Notes: generated by a model from the sequence alone, not told the origin. A DNA stretch of 64,000 nt from Urechis unicinctus (GCA_034190875.2 CM067349.1:9609933-9673932), one strand, 5' to 3'; shown: positions 9,296 to 20,953, numbered from the stretch's first letter. Translations and numbers: made by a program.

Positions 9296-10629
9296 CCAAC
9301 AAGCATCAATAAACAAGAACAAAATACACAGCTAATAACATTTTGTCAGCTTAAACAATAAGGTGCTTATGTTTTCACGGATACACTGAACACGCCATTG
9401 AAGAACCAATCACATTTTGAGTTGAGTCAAGATGCAAACAACAGATCAGGGTCGACGCATCCGTTGTTGGGACTAGACTAAATTCATGGCAAAATGAGTT
9501 ACTTGCGATCAGATTGTTTCTTCAAAAGACTTCCCCGGCATAGAAGTGATGCGACCAATACGATGAAACACAGTCACATCAAGGATATCCTAAACTATGA
9601 TGTCTAAACTAGGCCACAAAACGTCCGTGACGTCACACTAGTAGCTAATCCGGAATGAGTACCGACACTCTGTCTGCGTCATGCAAACACGCAAACTTGG
9701 AACTCGGTCATTTGTTAGACTTATTTCCGCGCGTAGGGACCGCATTGGGTTCTATCTCGTCTGCAATTTAGAAATAGAGTCACTTGATTGGTGAATACTT
9801 TCGAAGCAATATTCGATGTTGAAGGCGGTATTCTGATTGACAAAAAGATATAAACACTTACTCGAAAAATACACTGGTTATTAACGACAAGGAACATAAT
9901 TGCGGCCAGTTGTTACCTTCAGGCATTGATTATGATAAGAAGCAAGCAGGGAACTTGTATTCGGTCAACTTGAAGAAGTCAAATCATTGTATCGGTCATT
10001 AAGTCAGAAATACAAGACAGCGATCAATCGCGATTGAGGTGATTGAATCAGTGAGAGTGTTCGGCGATATCACCTCTTTTTATGGTCGCCGAATCATATG
10101 GTGAAAGTTCGAGGGAAACTAGTCGTCTGGTACAAAATCACCTGCGATTGATCTGAACGTGGACCCCAGCTCCCTAGTCCGATCAGAACAACATCGCAAA
10201 CAGTGTCGGATAAGAATCGCCCAGATGGAAACGCTCACAATAGGAATAGATACCCATCGGGAGGGACCCGTATTAATGGAGACGCAGCTTCACACGTGTT
10301 AACATTCAACAACACGACTGGACGTCTTTTCAGAGTTCCGAGAAACAGCTGATATGTAGTACGACACGACACACACACGGAAATTCATCAGTGAAACTCT
10401 GCTTTCTCATTATGATCACGCCCATTAGCGAATCAGGGTGCGTTATGATTTCGCGTCAGCATATAATTGACTGGGGGAAATATGTACATCATCTAAACGG
10501 AATCGAATCTTTGAGGACGAGCAAACCTATGTTAACAATGACAGTGTCAGGTAGCGAGCAGTATGATGGCCCTCTGGGGCGAGGCAGGATTAACCCAATT
10601 GATCACTATATCAAATTTAAAGTCCTTAC
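9296..10629. other. Long spacer inside unit A without a recognisable V exon
   Basis: Typical V-to-V spacing is about 750 bp, but here 1.3 kb separates the element of V9 from the end of V10. I see no lectin coding sequence and no GAGGCTC element on the array strand. A lost exon or a control region are both possible. Confidence 0.4.
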
Positions 10630-11002
10630 TTTCAACGCAGATGTGTGTGACCTTGAGATACACCTGGAGGTCATAGCAGGGTACATCTAGGTTAAATACA
10701 CCTCTATTGACCTGCATGAGATGGCAGGATTGTTTTCCCGAGCACAACCGATCCATCGGCGCTAACACATCGATGTGACAACCTAAGTTACCATAATCCA
10801 CCTTAGCACAGCGACCTAACTCCATCCTCCCATACCGGGCCTCTGTCAACACTACTCCATGCTGGCTAGTACATCGGATATCTAGACCCTCGCCTTCGCA
10901 GATGTCTTCCGTAGACGTACCAGCCACGACGCTCGTATAAAGAACCATCCATATGACAGGCTTTATGACGTTTGGTACGCCTATAGCTAGGGAGATACGC
11001 AT
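10630..11002 (-). CDS. V10: leader + SUEL lectin first exon
   Basis: ATG 11002 opens MRISLAIGVPNVIKPVIWMV; the frame stays open to 11113. The domain has DICEGEGLDIRC, ARYGRMELGRCAKVDYG, LGCHIDV, QVNRGVFNLDVPCYDLQVYL and ICVE. The last base before the donor GTAAGG is A rather than G, so the junction codon changes but the phase is kept. The element is at 11139-11145. Confidence 0.87.
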
Positions 11003-11242
11003 GGTCCTAGTAATGCAAATATTCCATATATGATACGTGGAGGACGGGTGCTCACAATTCAAGTCACTTGTTGAGAATATCGCGTACTTAATACCCTGAC
11101 CCACCTCAAACATGCATAATCACTAAACAAACCTTAGTGAGGCTCTTAACGAGTGGTACTCAAAGGATCACCAAAATAAAAGCATCTGAAATCTTAGTAC
11201 TTTACGAATCTACAAAAGAATATGATATAATCCTGACCTCAC

Positions 11243-11591
11243 CTGTGACACACCTATAAGAGACCTCCAGGTAGACCTGCAGCTCAGAACAAGGCACCTC
11301 CACATCAAACACACCTCTATTCATCTTTCCGAGCGTACACACCTTATGACCGGCACACGCTCCATCCAGCGGCGACAGTACATCAACCTGGCATCCCAGG
11401 TGACCCAGGTCAACTCGGACACACTGACCTAGTTCCATCCGCCCATACCGGGCCGAGACCACAAGCAGTCGGTCCTCCGGGGAGTTACACTCCATGTGGA
11501 AGTTTTCTCCATCACAAACCTCGTCCATGATAACAGAGTCACCTCGTATCATGCTGATAACGAGCAATGATAAGCCCATAAATAAATACAT
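11243..11591 (-). CDS. V11: leader + SUEL lectin first exon
   Basis: ATG 11591 opens MYLFMGLSLLVISMIRGDS; ATG 11630 is in frame upstream. The domain reads EVCDGENFHMEC, ARYGRMELGQCVRVDLG, LGCQVDV, KMNRGVFDVEVPCSELQVYL, CVTG. The donor GTGAGG follows 11243. The element is at 11698-11704. Confidence 0.89.
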
Positions 11592-11901
11592 TATGTTCAC
11601 AGAATATGTCGCGCTCTCACCAACAACCAACTGCTTTTATACGGTACTGATATTGTAATGAAGACTATGCAAATCAAACTGGGCGCGAGTTTATGACGAG
11701 GCTCCCAACGAGGAGTCAAGGCAATGCATCTCAATTATAGTGTTTTCAAACACATCACCATGAAGCATAACCCGTCAAGCACAGGAAATTTGGGTGCATA
11801 TAAAGTGACAAATGTGGTAAGAAAATCAATTAAAACAGTCGAGAGGTGTTTTTGTTAATTGAATAATACACCCATGCGTAGGAAGTAACACATCCTCATA
11901 C

Positions 11902-12247
11902 CTGCCACACAGACGTGGGACGCCAGCAAGTAGCTATCTAACTCAGCGCATGGTTCGACTGAGCTAAACTGTCCCTTGTGGATGGCGTCTAGTCTACACG
12001 AGGGCATCCCGGAACATGTGGTATCCATGACAACCATGACATCCGCCTGGCACCCCAGGGAGCCGTAATCCCGTTTGGCACAGCGTCCTAGCGCCATCCT
12101 ACCGTACACGGCGCGCTCCATGAGAACGACGTGTCCGGGAGAAGCCGTACTGCAGTCCGCAGTGAACGACTCCCCCTCACAATACTCAGACGACCCACGC
12201 GTCACAATACAACACCATAGTAACACAAATGACTCCAGCAGCATCAC
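11902..12247 (-). CDS. V12: leader + SUEL lectin first exon
   Basis: ATG 12247 opens MMLLESFVLLWCCIVTRG. The domain has EYCEGESFTADCSTASPGHV, AVYGRMALGRCAKRDYG, LGCQADV, AIHKGQFSSVEPCAE, CVAG. The first two thirds are close to V13. The donor GTATGA follows 11902. The element is at 12395-12401. Confidence 0.89.
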
Positions 12248-12657
12248 GAAAGTTTCACTCTAACCGAATCCCAGTGGAAACTCGCAGCAGACAGTTACAG
12301 AAAAGCGTCCCTAGGCGCATCCCTCCCTCGCAAATGACCCGATAGGAAATACATATATATAGACCGCAAATCAAACCCTCAGGTCGTGTTTGACGAGGCT
12401 CTCGATGGGTGCGAATTTTCTTCGGCCTAAATGTCATCTAAAGTTCCGTGTTTGTTAGCCCTCTCTGAACCCAGGTATGATGTGATTTTAGTAACAAGCT
12501 AAATACATGGTGTTCATACACATGACAACATCGACTTCCTTATACAACTCAGAAGCGTGACATTGAGACGAACCAGGACAATTAATAAAACAGCTGGGAA
12601 AGACATGGTTTATCATTCCACGTTGAGTAAATGATCGGTGGATGTGATGCGCCTTAC

Positions 12658-12991
12658 CTGGGATACAGCTGTAATCAGCACTCAGGTAAGTAGCGAGCTC
12701 GGCGCATTCCTCCGCGAAACTAAATCTTCCTTTATGTATAGCGTCAAGCCTACACGAGGGCATGCCGGTACAGAGAATATCCATGACAACCATGACATCT
12801 GCCTGGCACCCCAGAGAGCCATAATCCCGTTTAACACAGCGTCCCAGCGCCATCCTACCGTACACGGCTCGTTCTATGAGTACCGCGTGTCCGGGAGACG
12901 CCGTACTGCAGTCCGCTGTGAACGTCTCGCCCTCACAATACTCCTCAGCCGTCACCACACGGATGACCCATAACCCCAGCCACAACAACAT
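12658..12991 (-). CDS. V13: leader + SUEL lectin first exon, sister of V12
   Basis: ATG 12991 opens MLLWLGLWVIRVVTAEEYC; ATG 13018 is in frame upstream. The domain shares FTADCSTASPGH, AVYGRMALGRC, KRDYGSLGCQADVMVVMD and AIHKG with V12, then changes (RFSFAEECAELATYLSADYS). The donor GTAAGG follows 12658. The element is at 13139-13145. Confidence 0.89.
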
Positions 12992-13403
12992 TCTCGCGTG
13001 AAATATCCAACAGTACAACTTGGACAGTTACTGACATACAGCGCTTGTGAAGTCATCTGACCGCTTCTTACTCTCACAAAATCCCCACTACATAATTAAC
13101 AGCATAATAGTCGCGTTTTATACGCAACCAAACTCATTGAGGCTCCCGATGAGGGGTTAAAAGTAAAGTTCTTTTTATCATTATATTGTGAAATCTGCAT
13201 TTCGTTCTGAGCGAATAAGCCATTCTAACGCAGGCTAGATACACAGTTAGAATATGATTTTTCTCTGACGATAACTGCCATAAATAAAGGTCATTAATAG
13301 TGTTATGTCACGAATGAGTTCAAGAGTCGCACATTACTAGGTACTACAAAAACGCATACACAAATCGAACAGCAAAATATAGCCAGGTGATAAGTTTCCT
13401 TAC

Positions 13404-13743
13404 CTGCGACACAGGTATAATCAGCATCCAGGTAAGCACTGAGATCAGAGGGACACGGGAACACGACGTCAATGCTAGCTCTAGTGAAGGCATCGATGTG
13501 ACACCGGGTCCTCCCGGAACACAGCCTGTCCATCTGTCCCACGATGTCCACCTGACATCCTAACACGCCATACGCCGACCTCACACACGACCCTACCGCC
13601 ATCCGCCCGTACACCGCCGTCCTCATGAGGTTCACTGAGCCGGAGGGACACTGTGAGGTGAAGGTGGCGCCATCACAGTACTCACGGCCCTCAATACCTG
13701 GGGTTAGTCCGGCCAGGACGAGGATCACTAACGCACGCGCCAT
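13404..13743 (-). CDS. V14: leader + SUEL lectin first exon
   Basis: ATG 13743 opens MARALVILVLAGLTPGIEG. The domain has EYCDGATFTSQCPSGSVNLM, AVYGRMAVGSCVRSAYG, LGCQVDI, AFTRASIDVVFPCPSDLSAYL, CVAG. The donor GTAAGG follows 13404. The element at 13871-13877 is followed by a G-run (CACGGGGGG). Confidence 0.89.
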
Positions 13744-14167
13744 ACCTCTCTCCCGGTCGTATATCCGTGGAACAAACACGGCCCTCATGCAGTCTATATA
13801 TCTACCCTATCACCTATCTGATTATTACGGGCTCATTAATACCCAGCGCATATCTTGATAACAACGCAATGAGGCTCTCCACGGGGGGTGACTATTCCAG
13901 GGATGAAAATATTGACTGATGTTAGATGTGACTCGTTCCCAACCAACTTTTACCACTATCCAATGGGGAGAGTAGAGTTAGCGGCTCACAGCGGGGCTCT
14001 GAGTGATCGAGTCCATGTCCTTAGACATGAATGGTTAGGGTTGACAATTCGCAACAAATATTACTTACTTATATTGGGGTTGGGGTGGGGTTGAAGGGGG
14101 GGGGAGGGGTCATGAAAGACGTGTTCTGACAATGACAGGGCTGATTATAATTTGTAATCGATCTCAC

Positions 14168-14513
14168 CTGTAACACACGTGTACTCTGCCGACAAATACC
14201 CTGATAGATCCTTAGGACAATCTAACGCTTCCACGAATACGCCCCTCTTCACTTCAAACGCACACTCCTGTCTCCCGGAGCACTGGACGTCCATGGATCC
14301 CCGGACGTCCGTCTGGCATCCCATATAACCAAATTCCAGAGACACACAATCTCCCCGCTCCATTCTACCGTAAGCAGCTCGCTCCGTCAAAATACGGCGG
14401 TCCGTCTCGCACGCAATTCTAAACTCCTCCTCATCACAAATGTCCACCGATCTGAAAGGTTTTACTGCTGAGAGTCCGAGAAATAATAACAGAGAGCGTA
14501 ACGCAGTCCCCAT
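14168..14513 (-). CDS. V15: leader + SUEL lectin first exon
   Basis: ATG 14513 opens MGTALRSLLLFLGLSAVKPF. The domain has DICDEEEFRIACETDRRILT, AAYGRMERGDCVSLEFGYMG, then ECAFEVKRGVFVEALDCPKD and CVTG. It forms a clear subtype with V16 in this unit and V26 in unit B. The donor GTGAGA follows 14168. The element is at 14648-14654. A G-rich tract (14,075-14,112) lies between V14 and V15. Confidence 0.9.
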
Positions 14514-14862
14514 TTCGCTAGCACCAAGATACGATCACAACAGACAGCCTGTTATCGTATGTGAGTCGATACGACCACAGACCTCTCTATTGGTATCCCT
14601 AATGTTAATACGACGCGCACAAATTGAGGGAGGTACATATGCATGGTGAGGCTCCCTATGGTTAATCTAAAATTGAACTAAATACTTGTTTTGAACCTTG
14701 CTTCATTGTAGTATCAGCGATCATTTTATGTCGTATGACCGAATGAGCTACACAAGTTCACACAACAGGCCAGCTAACACGCCCTAACAATGTAGAGCCA
14801 TGACCACTTTAATCTTCCCTATGAGACAAGATGTGATCATAGTACAAGTACATAGTCATTAC

Positions 14863-15223
14863 CTGAAACGCAGCTATATTCCGCAGACAAATACGCTGCT
14901 AAATCCCTGGGGCAGGTTAACTCTTCAGAAAAGACGCTTCGTTGAACCTCAAAAGCACATTGGCGCCTCCCGCAGCACTGGACGTCCATGGATCCCCGGA
15001 CATCCGTGTGGCATCCCATGTAACCAAACTCCAGCGACACACAGTCTCCCCGCTCCATTCTACCGTAAACGGCTCGTTCTATCAAAATACGGCGGTCTGT
15101 CTCACAGGTAACACTCAACTCGTCATCATCGCACACCTCGACCGATTCTAATCCACCAACACGCGTCAATACTGATACAATGACCAGCCAATAAAAGTGC
15201 GAATGTACTCCACACATGTCCAT
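14863..15223 (-). CDS. V16: leader + SUEL lectin first exon, sister of V15
   Basis: ATG 15223 opens MDMCGVHSHFYWLVIVSVL; ATG 15253 is in frame upstream. The domain has EVCDDDELSVTCETDRRIL, AVYGRMERGDCVSLEFGYMG, CHTDVRGSMDVQC, then QCAFEVQRSVFSEELTCP and CVSG. The central stretch is shared almost unchanged with V15 and V26. The donor GTAATG follows 14863. The element is at 15352-15358. Confidence 0.9.
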
Positions 15224-15590
15224 GGCAACACACACTCGTCCTGCTGTCGTCAATTTTTCCTGCTAGAATTCTACAGACTGCCCTCTATATCATCAACTAT
15301 AGAAGGTGAATAATCACAAAAATGGTAATTGTAAGCTTAGTCAAGTTTGGCGAGGCTCTCGAGGGGATGTGTATTCAAGTTGTCAAAATGTTGGTTTTTT
15401 AGATCACCACACAATGTGTAAGCCTCTATATGAACGCGAGTGCTAATAATGCATACAACTGGAGGAAGGAAATTTCTTAACATGGTTCGCCTTACAATAT
15501 CTCGGAATGCATTATGCCTCAATTAAGAATTTCACTCGATATAAGTCCAGCCATTCCATAAGATGCCTGAGATCATCTGTGAGGTCTTAC

Positions 15591-15945
15591 CTGTGACACA
15601 AGTTTGCGATGCCGCTAAGTAAAACGACAAATCGCTGGGGCACTGCATCTCCTGGGCATCGTTAAAGATACTCCTTCTAACTTCAAACTCGCAAGTCACG
15701 TGACCTGAACACCTGTCATCCAGGTATGTGAGGGCATCCATCTGACAGCCTAGGGCCCCATAATCCGCCTTGACACACCGACCTAGAGTCATCCTACCGT
15801 AACGGGCACCTGTCATGATGATCCTCTCACCAGGAACACACCTGATATCCAACATCTCCCCGTCACAATACTCAGTTAACTTGCTGCCATGTGATGCTGA
15901 CAAATCATAGCTAATGGCAACAAGAGATATCCAGAATGAAATCAT
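15591..15945 (-). CDS. V17: leader + SUEL lectin first exon
   Basis: ATG 15945 opens MISFWISLVAISYDLSASHG. The domain has EYCDGEMLDIRCVPGERIIM, ARYGRMTLGRCVKADYG, LGCQMDALTYLDD, EVRRSIFNDAQEMQCPSDL and CVTG. The stretch between the VRR and the PS cysteine is longer than in proximal exons, as in V18, V27 and V28. The donor GTAAGA follows 15591. The element is at 16067-16073. Confidence 0.89.
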
Positions 15946-16433
15946 GGTTGATGCTTATTCTATAGACATATGATAGTATGTACTCCAACCATAGAACCTC
16001 CAACGACTGACACAAATTATCAAATTCTTAAGCACTGCATGCATAGATAGTATTAGCTTGATCTACGAGGCTCCCGACAAGTGTACTTCTCTGTCAACCC
16101 ATTTACAGAAAACTTGACATCAACGATTACTAATATAGGCCACTATATCTAGCAGTTCTCATCCAAGAAAACCGTGCTACATATTTAACACAACATTTTA
16201 CGTGAAAAATAGAAAAAATAGTTCTTTTTAAGCATTAAAAGGCTATAAGGGTTGGTGAAAATTGGTTATAACTATGTGGTGAGCAAATCATTATAACATG
16301 GTTAACAATAAATATTGCATATATGGTTAGTATTATCTGCTTTCAGATTGAGATTTCTAAATAGCATAAAAAGTTGCGATTTGAGAGAAAATAAATCAAA
16401 CACTTCATTAATATTTGTGTGTAACTAACCCAC

Positions 16434-16803
16434 CTCCAACACACGAGTATGAAGCGGTCAGGTAAAGCGAGAAATCTTTCGGGCAGTCCGAGTTTTGTGC
16501 TATTGTGAATATATTCCGTCCAATAACAGCCTGGCATTGATGCTTCCCCGAGCACATGCCATCCAGGAACGTGAGTGAGTCGACATGACACCCCAATGAG
16601 CCGTAATCCGTCTCCACACATCGCCCCAGCTCCATCCTGCCGTACAGAGCCTGTGCCATGAGGATCCGGTCCCCAGATCCACACTCCACACGCATCCTCT
16701 CTCCGTCACAATACTCTACTACACCACGTGATGTCGCGACATGCTGTAGTATCGCCAACACCCACAAAAGCAACACACACAGACAACGCATACTGTCGTC
16801 CAC
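16434..16803 (-). CDS. V18: leader + SUEL lectin first exon, distal end of unit A
   Basis: ATG 16803 (or 16791) opens MDDSMRCLCVLLLWVLAI. The domain has EYCDGERMRVECGSGDRILM, ALYGRMELGRCVETDYG, DSLTFLDGMCSG, IGRNIFTIAQNSDCPKDFS, CVGG. Its first half is almost the same as V28 in unit B. The donor GTGGGT follows 16434. The element is at 16911-16917 with a palindromic TGAATATTCA at 16880-16889. Confidence 0.9.
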
Positions 16804-16903
16804 ACCTTCACAAAATGTATCTACACTTCACCACAGGCTCTACTTATTATAAATAAGACTTAAGCATGCTTCAATCCAATGAATATTCATTATTTTGAAA
16901 GGC

Positions 16904-16926
16904 ATTAACTGAGGCTCCCAATGGTT
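16904..16926 (-). promoter_or_regulatory. Example of the shared upstream element (V18)
   Basis: On the + strand the core is TGAGGCTCCCAATGG, the same form seen before nearly all V exons (general form GTGAGGCTCYCNAYGRGTG, in fixed orientation). Here it lies about 110 bp upstream of the V18 ATG. Distance and uniqueness per exon make a promoter-proximal role likely; this is inference. Confidence 0.7.
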
Positions 16927-18522
16927 CATTGTGATTGGGTAAAATAGGCCAAATTAAATATATTGGTCAAATGTAAATATATTTGATGGCACCAAAACTC
17001 GTCTATTCCCATGTTTTCATGCTAGATTGCTCTATTAACAAGTGTTGCTTGTCAAGCAGAGCTCTGTTTTTAAACAAATGTGTATAATATGCTAAAAAGA
17101 ACACCGTCGTAATATCATGCCAGATACGCAAGCGGAATGTTGTTCTTGTTTTCTGGTCTTTAGGAACTCTGGATGTACTGCTGATATAAGATCAAGGTAC
17201 ACCTCGTGTCATTAGCGAATTATTTAGGCGACGTATGTATTCATATATTGCTGAGTTTATCTCCCAGACCTTAAACAGGCAATGAAAGACACAAAGGGAT
17301 GAAATGGTACTTAGTTCAGCAATCAACTTATCAGACTATGTTGAAGAGTATATCGCTGTTTTACGAATCAGTTTGTCACGCGGAGTGGGGTGGGGTGGTA
17401 TTAAGTAATGTGTTTAGAATATATATTGATGAAATATCACTCTTGTCATTGGATTCTTGTCTACCTTCAGATGACAACACCTGGTTGATTAACTGCAATG
17501 CAATATGATTTCAGAAAGCCGCTTATAAAGCTTGGTATTTATTCCGACTTATTGTTCCACAAATGTGACTCCATTCGTTTTTCGCACACAATCGATTGCT
17601 TGATGGGATTTCTTCCGCTCACTTAACAAATCAGATACATGGAAGAAAACCTATAAGAATACAACGCACATGTCAATATTGACTGAATGATCGTCTCAAC
17701 ACAAAGGGAAAAATTCCCTACACATGAAATGCTTAACAAAGGGACTTACATTCTGAAAAAGACAATCAGTTAAAAATCAAAAGTCATTTAAGATGGACAG
17801 GTTGTTTTTATAATCGACATTTATACATTTCACAATATCTACATATTTCTGGTAAAAATACACAGTTTATTATACTTATGGTGCAGGCTGAGCGCACGTT
17901 TGGTATCAGCAACGCTAGACAATATCTAAGTGGACACATACATGTTATGACCAGCATACTGGCAGTAAATAAGCAGGGACATACAGATATATTTCCACAT
18001 ACATACCACCAACACAATACACATCTCACTCAGGTGACATTCACAGTTCGCATTCACAATCCGTATATGCCGTCAAATACACGAGTCATACACGTGGATG
18101 TAGGATCAAACACAGCCTAACTACAATGTCTTATTTACAATGTTCACATATACACATTCCATTCAAAGATTTCACATTCAGCTGTCACAATCACACAATC
18201 ACTCCAGGAGAAACATATCAACGACCGCTAGGATCCTAATATCCACCACACTGCAGTTCTGAACTTCAAGCTTATATAACAGATCATTCAGTATGCATAT
18301 CACATCAAAGAAAAACATGCATATTTAATGTGTTTTTCACACACAGCAATAAAAACTCAAACAGGACACAATGGATACATGGTATAATATTATATAAAAG
18401 CAAAGAAATGAATGTGTCTTAACAATACTCGGGTACAAGTAACTCAATCATTGCACATTGAGGTTTTTTTACAGATGAATACAATGTTCACATCATATGA
18501 AAACGAATGAATGTGGCTGCTG
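16918..18522. other. Spacer between units A and B; 3' flank of unit B
   Basis: No V or C exon homology is seen on either strand. A minus-strand AATAAA lies at 17866-17871, about 650 bp past the unit B stop, and is a candidate polyadenylation signal. Short open frames at 17.3-17.5 and 17.8-18.1 kb show no recognisable protein. Confidence 0.5.
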
Positions 18523-18841
18523 TCACTGGGGCCTGACGACTATAAGCGTCTTGTACTGGCCAGACTCCGGGGGCAACATCGTATTGTTGTACATGAGACT
18601 CTGGTTAAGATTGTTTCTATAAGGCAGCGTGACAGCTGTGGCCATGTTGTTAGGCACGTTGCTAGGGTTAGCAGGTGCGTTGCCAGGCGTAAAGCAGAAG
18701 TCATAGAGGGCGTCCTCTGTTTCATCGCGGGGAGCTCCGCCCGGGTAGGAGGGCATCATGTACTCGGATTCCGGCCGTGAACCCTTCGTTGTTCTTGGCA
18801 AGCTGACTTTCATTTTCTCAATCTGGACCTCAACATGTTTC
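18523..18841 (-). CDS. C5-B: cytoplasmic tail exon of unit B
   Basis: The exon starts RKHVEVQIEKMKVSLPRTTK and ends at the stop 18523-18525. The N-terminal part differs from C5-A, but from SEYMMPSYP to the end the protein is identical and the DNA differs at only a handful of sites. The same tyrosine motifs are present (YMMP, ALYDF, YRNN, YNNT, YKTL). There is only one copy of the terminal 52-bp segment. Confidence 0.88.
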
Positions 18842-18963
18842 CTGCCCATCCAGCATCAAAACATAATGTAATCACCTCGTCCATTATTTGTTAAAATGGG
18901 GGTTAAGTGTTTTCAAATAAGCTAGTATATCAAATTCACGAAGTGATCCATTCTGGGACCTAC

Positions 18964-19045
18964 CTCCTCCAACAAACGATTCCTATGGTGATGGTTGCTA
19001 GGCAGATAACCACACTGCCAGCCACAATCAGCGTCATCATCACAT
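18964..19045 (-). CDS. C4-B: transmembrane exon of unit B
   Basis: The 82-nt exon encodes DVMMTLIVAGSVVICLATIT then IGIVCWRR. Length, phases and the basic inner end match C4-A, with conservative changes in the span. The acceptor follows TTACAG and the donor is GTAGG. Confidence 0.9.
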
Positions 19046-19239
19046 CTGTAACACAATACATTCACGTCATGATGGATCTGTACCAGCATCTCGCAGGCGA
19101 CGCTTCTAGATGGAAGATATTCACATGACTGGTAGTAATGATATCACTTCTGTCGGTATATATTATTTTACATCCAAATAATGAATGAGGGTGTGTATCG
19201 TCAGTAAGTTCACTGCGCCAGTCTCCTACAAGGTCCTAC

Positions 19240-19299
19240 CTTGGGGTAGGAAGGGCTCTTCTTCCTCTTCACCAACCACTGTAACTTGAGGAGAGCCAC
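19240..19299 (-). CDS. C3-B: acidic linker exon of unit B
   Basis: The 60-nt exon encodes GGSPQVTVVGEEEEEPFLPQ. It is the stalk between the sushi-like domain and the membrane and is phase 1 at both ends. It has diverged strongly from C3-A, keeping length and the EEP core. Confidence 0.82.
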
Positions 19300-19416
19300 C
19301 TAAATCACACACAACCATACATCACTTAGTGATAATAACCCCAAAGATCCATGTATTGCAGATTATATCAATTGATTAATATCTGTATTGACAACAGACG
19401 CTAATAAGTCACCCAC

Positions 19417-19563
19417 CTGCGGAACAGTTGCCGACCACGCCCACCCACGTGTTGTCCACACAACGCAGGTGCCATTTCTGTTTGTAGTGATCGCAGCCAA
19501 TCGTACTCTCGTCATCTTCTCGCTTCACCCAGCCGTGTTTGGGTGCCGCCAGGTTAGGGCAGC
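19417..19563 (-). CDS. C2-B: short sushi/CCP-like exon of unit B
   Basis: The exon encodes SCPNLAAPKHGWVKRED through DESTIGCDH, KWHLRCVDNTWVGVVGNCSA. Four cysteines and the W residues are placed as in C2-A. The donor GTGGGT follows 19417. Confidence 0.84.
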
Positions 19564-19819
19564 CTATGACTGCATACGTCATGCGAGTGTTAAAGTAAAG
19601 AAGATAGAGAGACATCTAAATGGTCAAAATCATCAAGGGAAGCTTCAGAAATTATAGCAATTTATGAAGGATAATGAGTATATATTAACACCACAGAAAC
19701 AGTATCAGCTGTCAAATATATGCAGAACGAGTTTCCACAATTTATGTTTATCATTCGAAGCAAAATATCTTTGTCTACAAAACCATGTATTTCTACTACA
19801 CTTAACATCAGCTACTTAC

Positions 19820-20182
19820 TCTCAAATTTGATCATGAAGTGAGGGTTGTCAACACCTGGGCTCCATTCTATCTGAAGCTCGTTTGAGTTTGACATCATCA
19901 AATCTCTCTCACGACCTTGACCTCCACAAATTGGCGCTCTCTGCCTCGTTTTGGACTCTATCATGTCGCCATAAGGCACACAACCAACATTGCCTGTGTT
20001 CGGGCGGAAGTCGATCAACCCAGCCTTGATCAACTGGCCTGGCGATGCGTGGACTTTCATAGAGCGGCGCTGCTGGTTGAGACAGGGCAGAGCCATGGCG
20101 TCCTTACCGAGAAGATAGACGGGCGAGCGAGAGAGACTGAGAGAACGATCCAGCGAGTGGCAGACAGGTGACGCGTCCAGAA
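19820..20182 (-). CDS. C1-B: CUB-like constant exon of unit B
   Basis: The exon starts VLDASPVCHSLDRSLSLS in phase 1 and runs to HFMIKFE. Compared with C1-A it lacks two residues (NVGC against NAWSGC). Acceptor TGTACAG and donor GTAAGT are clean. It is the first shared exon for V19-V48. Confidence 0.8.
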
Positions 20183-20394
20183 CTGTACACAGAAGGAAAA
20201 TATATTGGCATTGTTAATCCACAAAAAAATGACCTTTGAAAGCCACCAGAAGAAGCGATTTGTTGCATTGGACGAAGACGGGCTCATGGACTGCCTCTAA
20301 CTTGCCGCTGATGTTTCCTACCTAATACTACTGCTGGAAATATCGTCCATATTCGGCATTCACTTCACCACGACATGGTGACGGTGATGGATAA

Positions 20395-20495
20395 TGATAA
20401 CATGAAGCCAACCAACGCGTCTGGATCAAACTGGGATTCGAATCAGCGACTTTTCCGTCACTAGCCACCGTCGTATATTGCAAGGTTCCCCCAAT
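20395..20495 (-). repeat. Possible tRNA-derived SINE fragment between C1-B and V19
   Basis: On the minus strand there is a box-B-like GATTCGAATCC (about 20,428-20,438 on +) preceded by a box-A-like TGGCTAGTGACGG at the right distance. No clean cloverleaf can be drawn, so I read it as a SINE or tRNA relic in the C1-V19 intron, not a tRNA gene. Confidence 0.35.
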
Positions 20496-20589
20496 CAGGG
20501 TTATGGCAGGTTCTATCAAAAGTGTGCACTAGCAGCACTTATCAGAGGTCTGACGAAGCCGAAAACAAACACAAAACAAAGCTCTTTAC

Positions 20590-20953
20590 CTGTTACACAC
20601 GTAAACTCGACATCCAGATACACCTGCAGTTCTGAGCACGGCACGTCCACCTTAAATATGCCCCTGTTGACATTAGCTATGTCACACGTCCGTCTACCGG
20701 AGCATCTCTGATCCATGATGGCCGTGACGTCCGCGTGACAGCCCAGGTGGTCCAGGTCGACCTTGACACAGCGACCTAGCTCCATACGGCCGTATAGAGC
20801 CCGGCGGATGACCACCACCTCGTCATGTCCACACTGTAGGGCCAGTTGTTCACCTTCACAATACTGGTCTGCCATACACGGAGCTAACAGACTCAAGAGT
20901 AGCAGCCCAGCACCCCCAACTGCACCCAGTTTCCCGCTGTTCACTACCTCCAT
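20590..20953 (-). CDS. V19: leader + SUEL lectin first exon, nearest to C1-B
   Basis: ATG 20953 opens MEVVNSGKLGAVGGAGLLLL; the frame is open to 20995. The domain (QYCEGEQLALQCGHDEVVVI, ALYGRMELGRCVKVDLDHLG, NVNRGIFKVDVPCSE, CVTG) is almost identical to V6, in DNA as well as protein, whereas the leaders differ. The donor GTAAAG follows 20590. The element is at 21048-21054. Confidence 0.91.

Larger units (their letters stand above)
4739..16917 (-). other. Lectin-receptor unit A: 13 variable first exons (V6-V18) plus 5 constant exons
   Basis: Reading right to left, V18 to V6 are followed by C1 (6236-6604), C2 (5973-6119), C3 (5616-5675), C4 (5237-5318) and C5 (4739-5063). Every V exon donor is phase 1 and the C1 acceptor is phase 1; C1, C2 and C3 also end in phase 1 and C4 ends in phase 2, matching C5. 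A transcript started at any V exon and spliced to C1 gives an open frame to the tail stop. The predicted product is a type I membrane receptor: leader, SUEL lectin, CUB-like, sushi-like, linker, TM, tail. That each V exon has its own promoter is inferred from the repeated upstream element. Confidence 0.85.
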
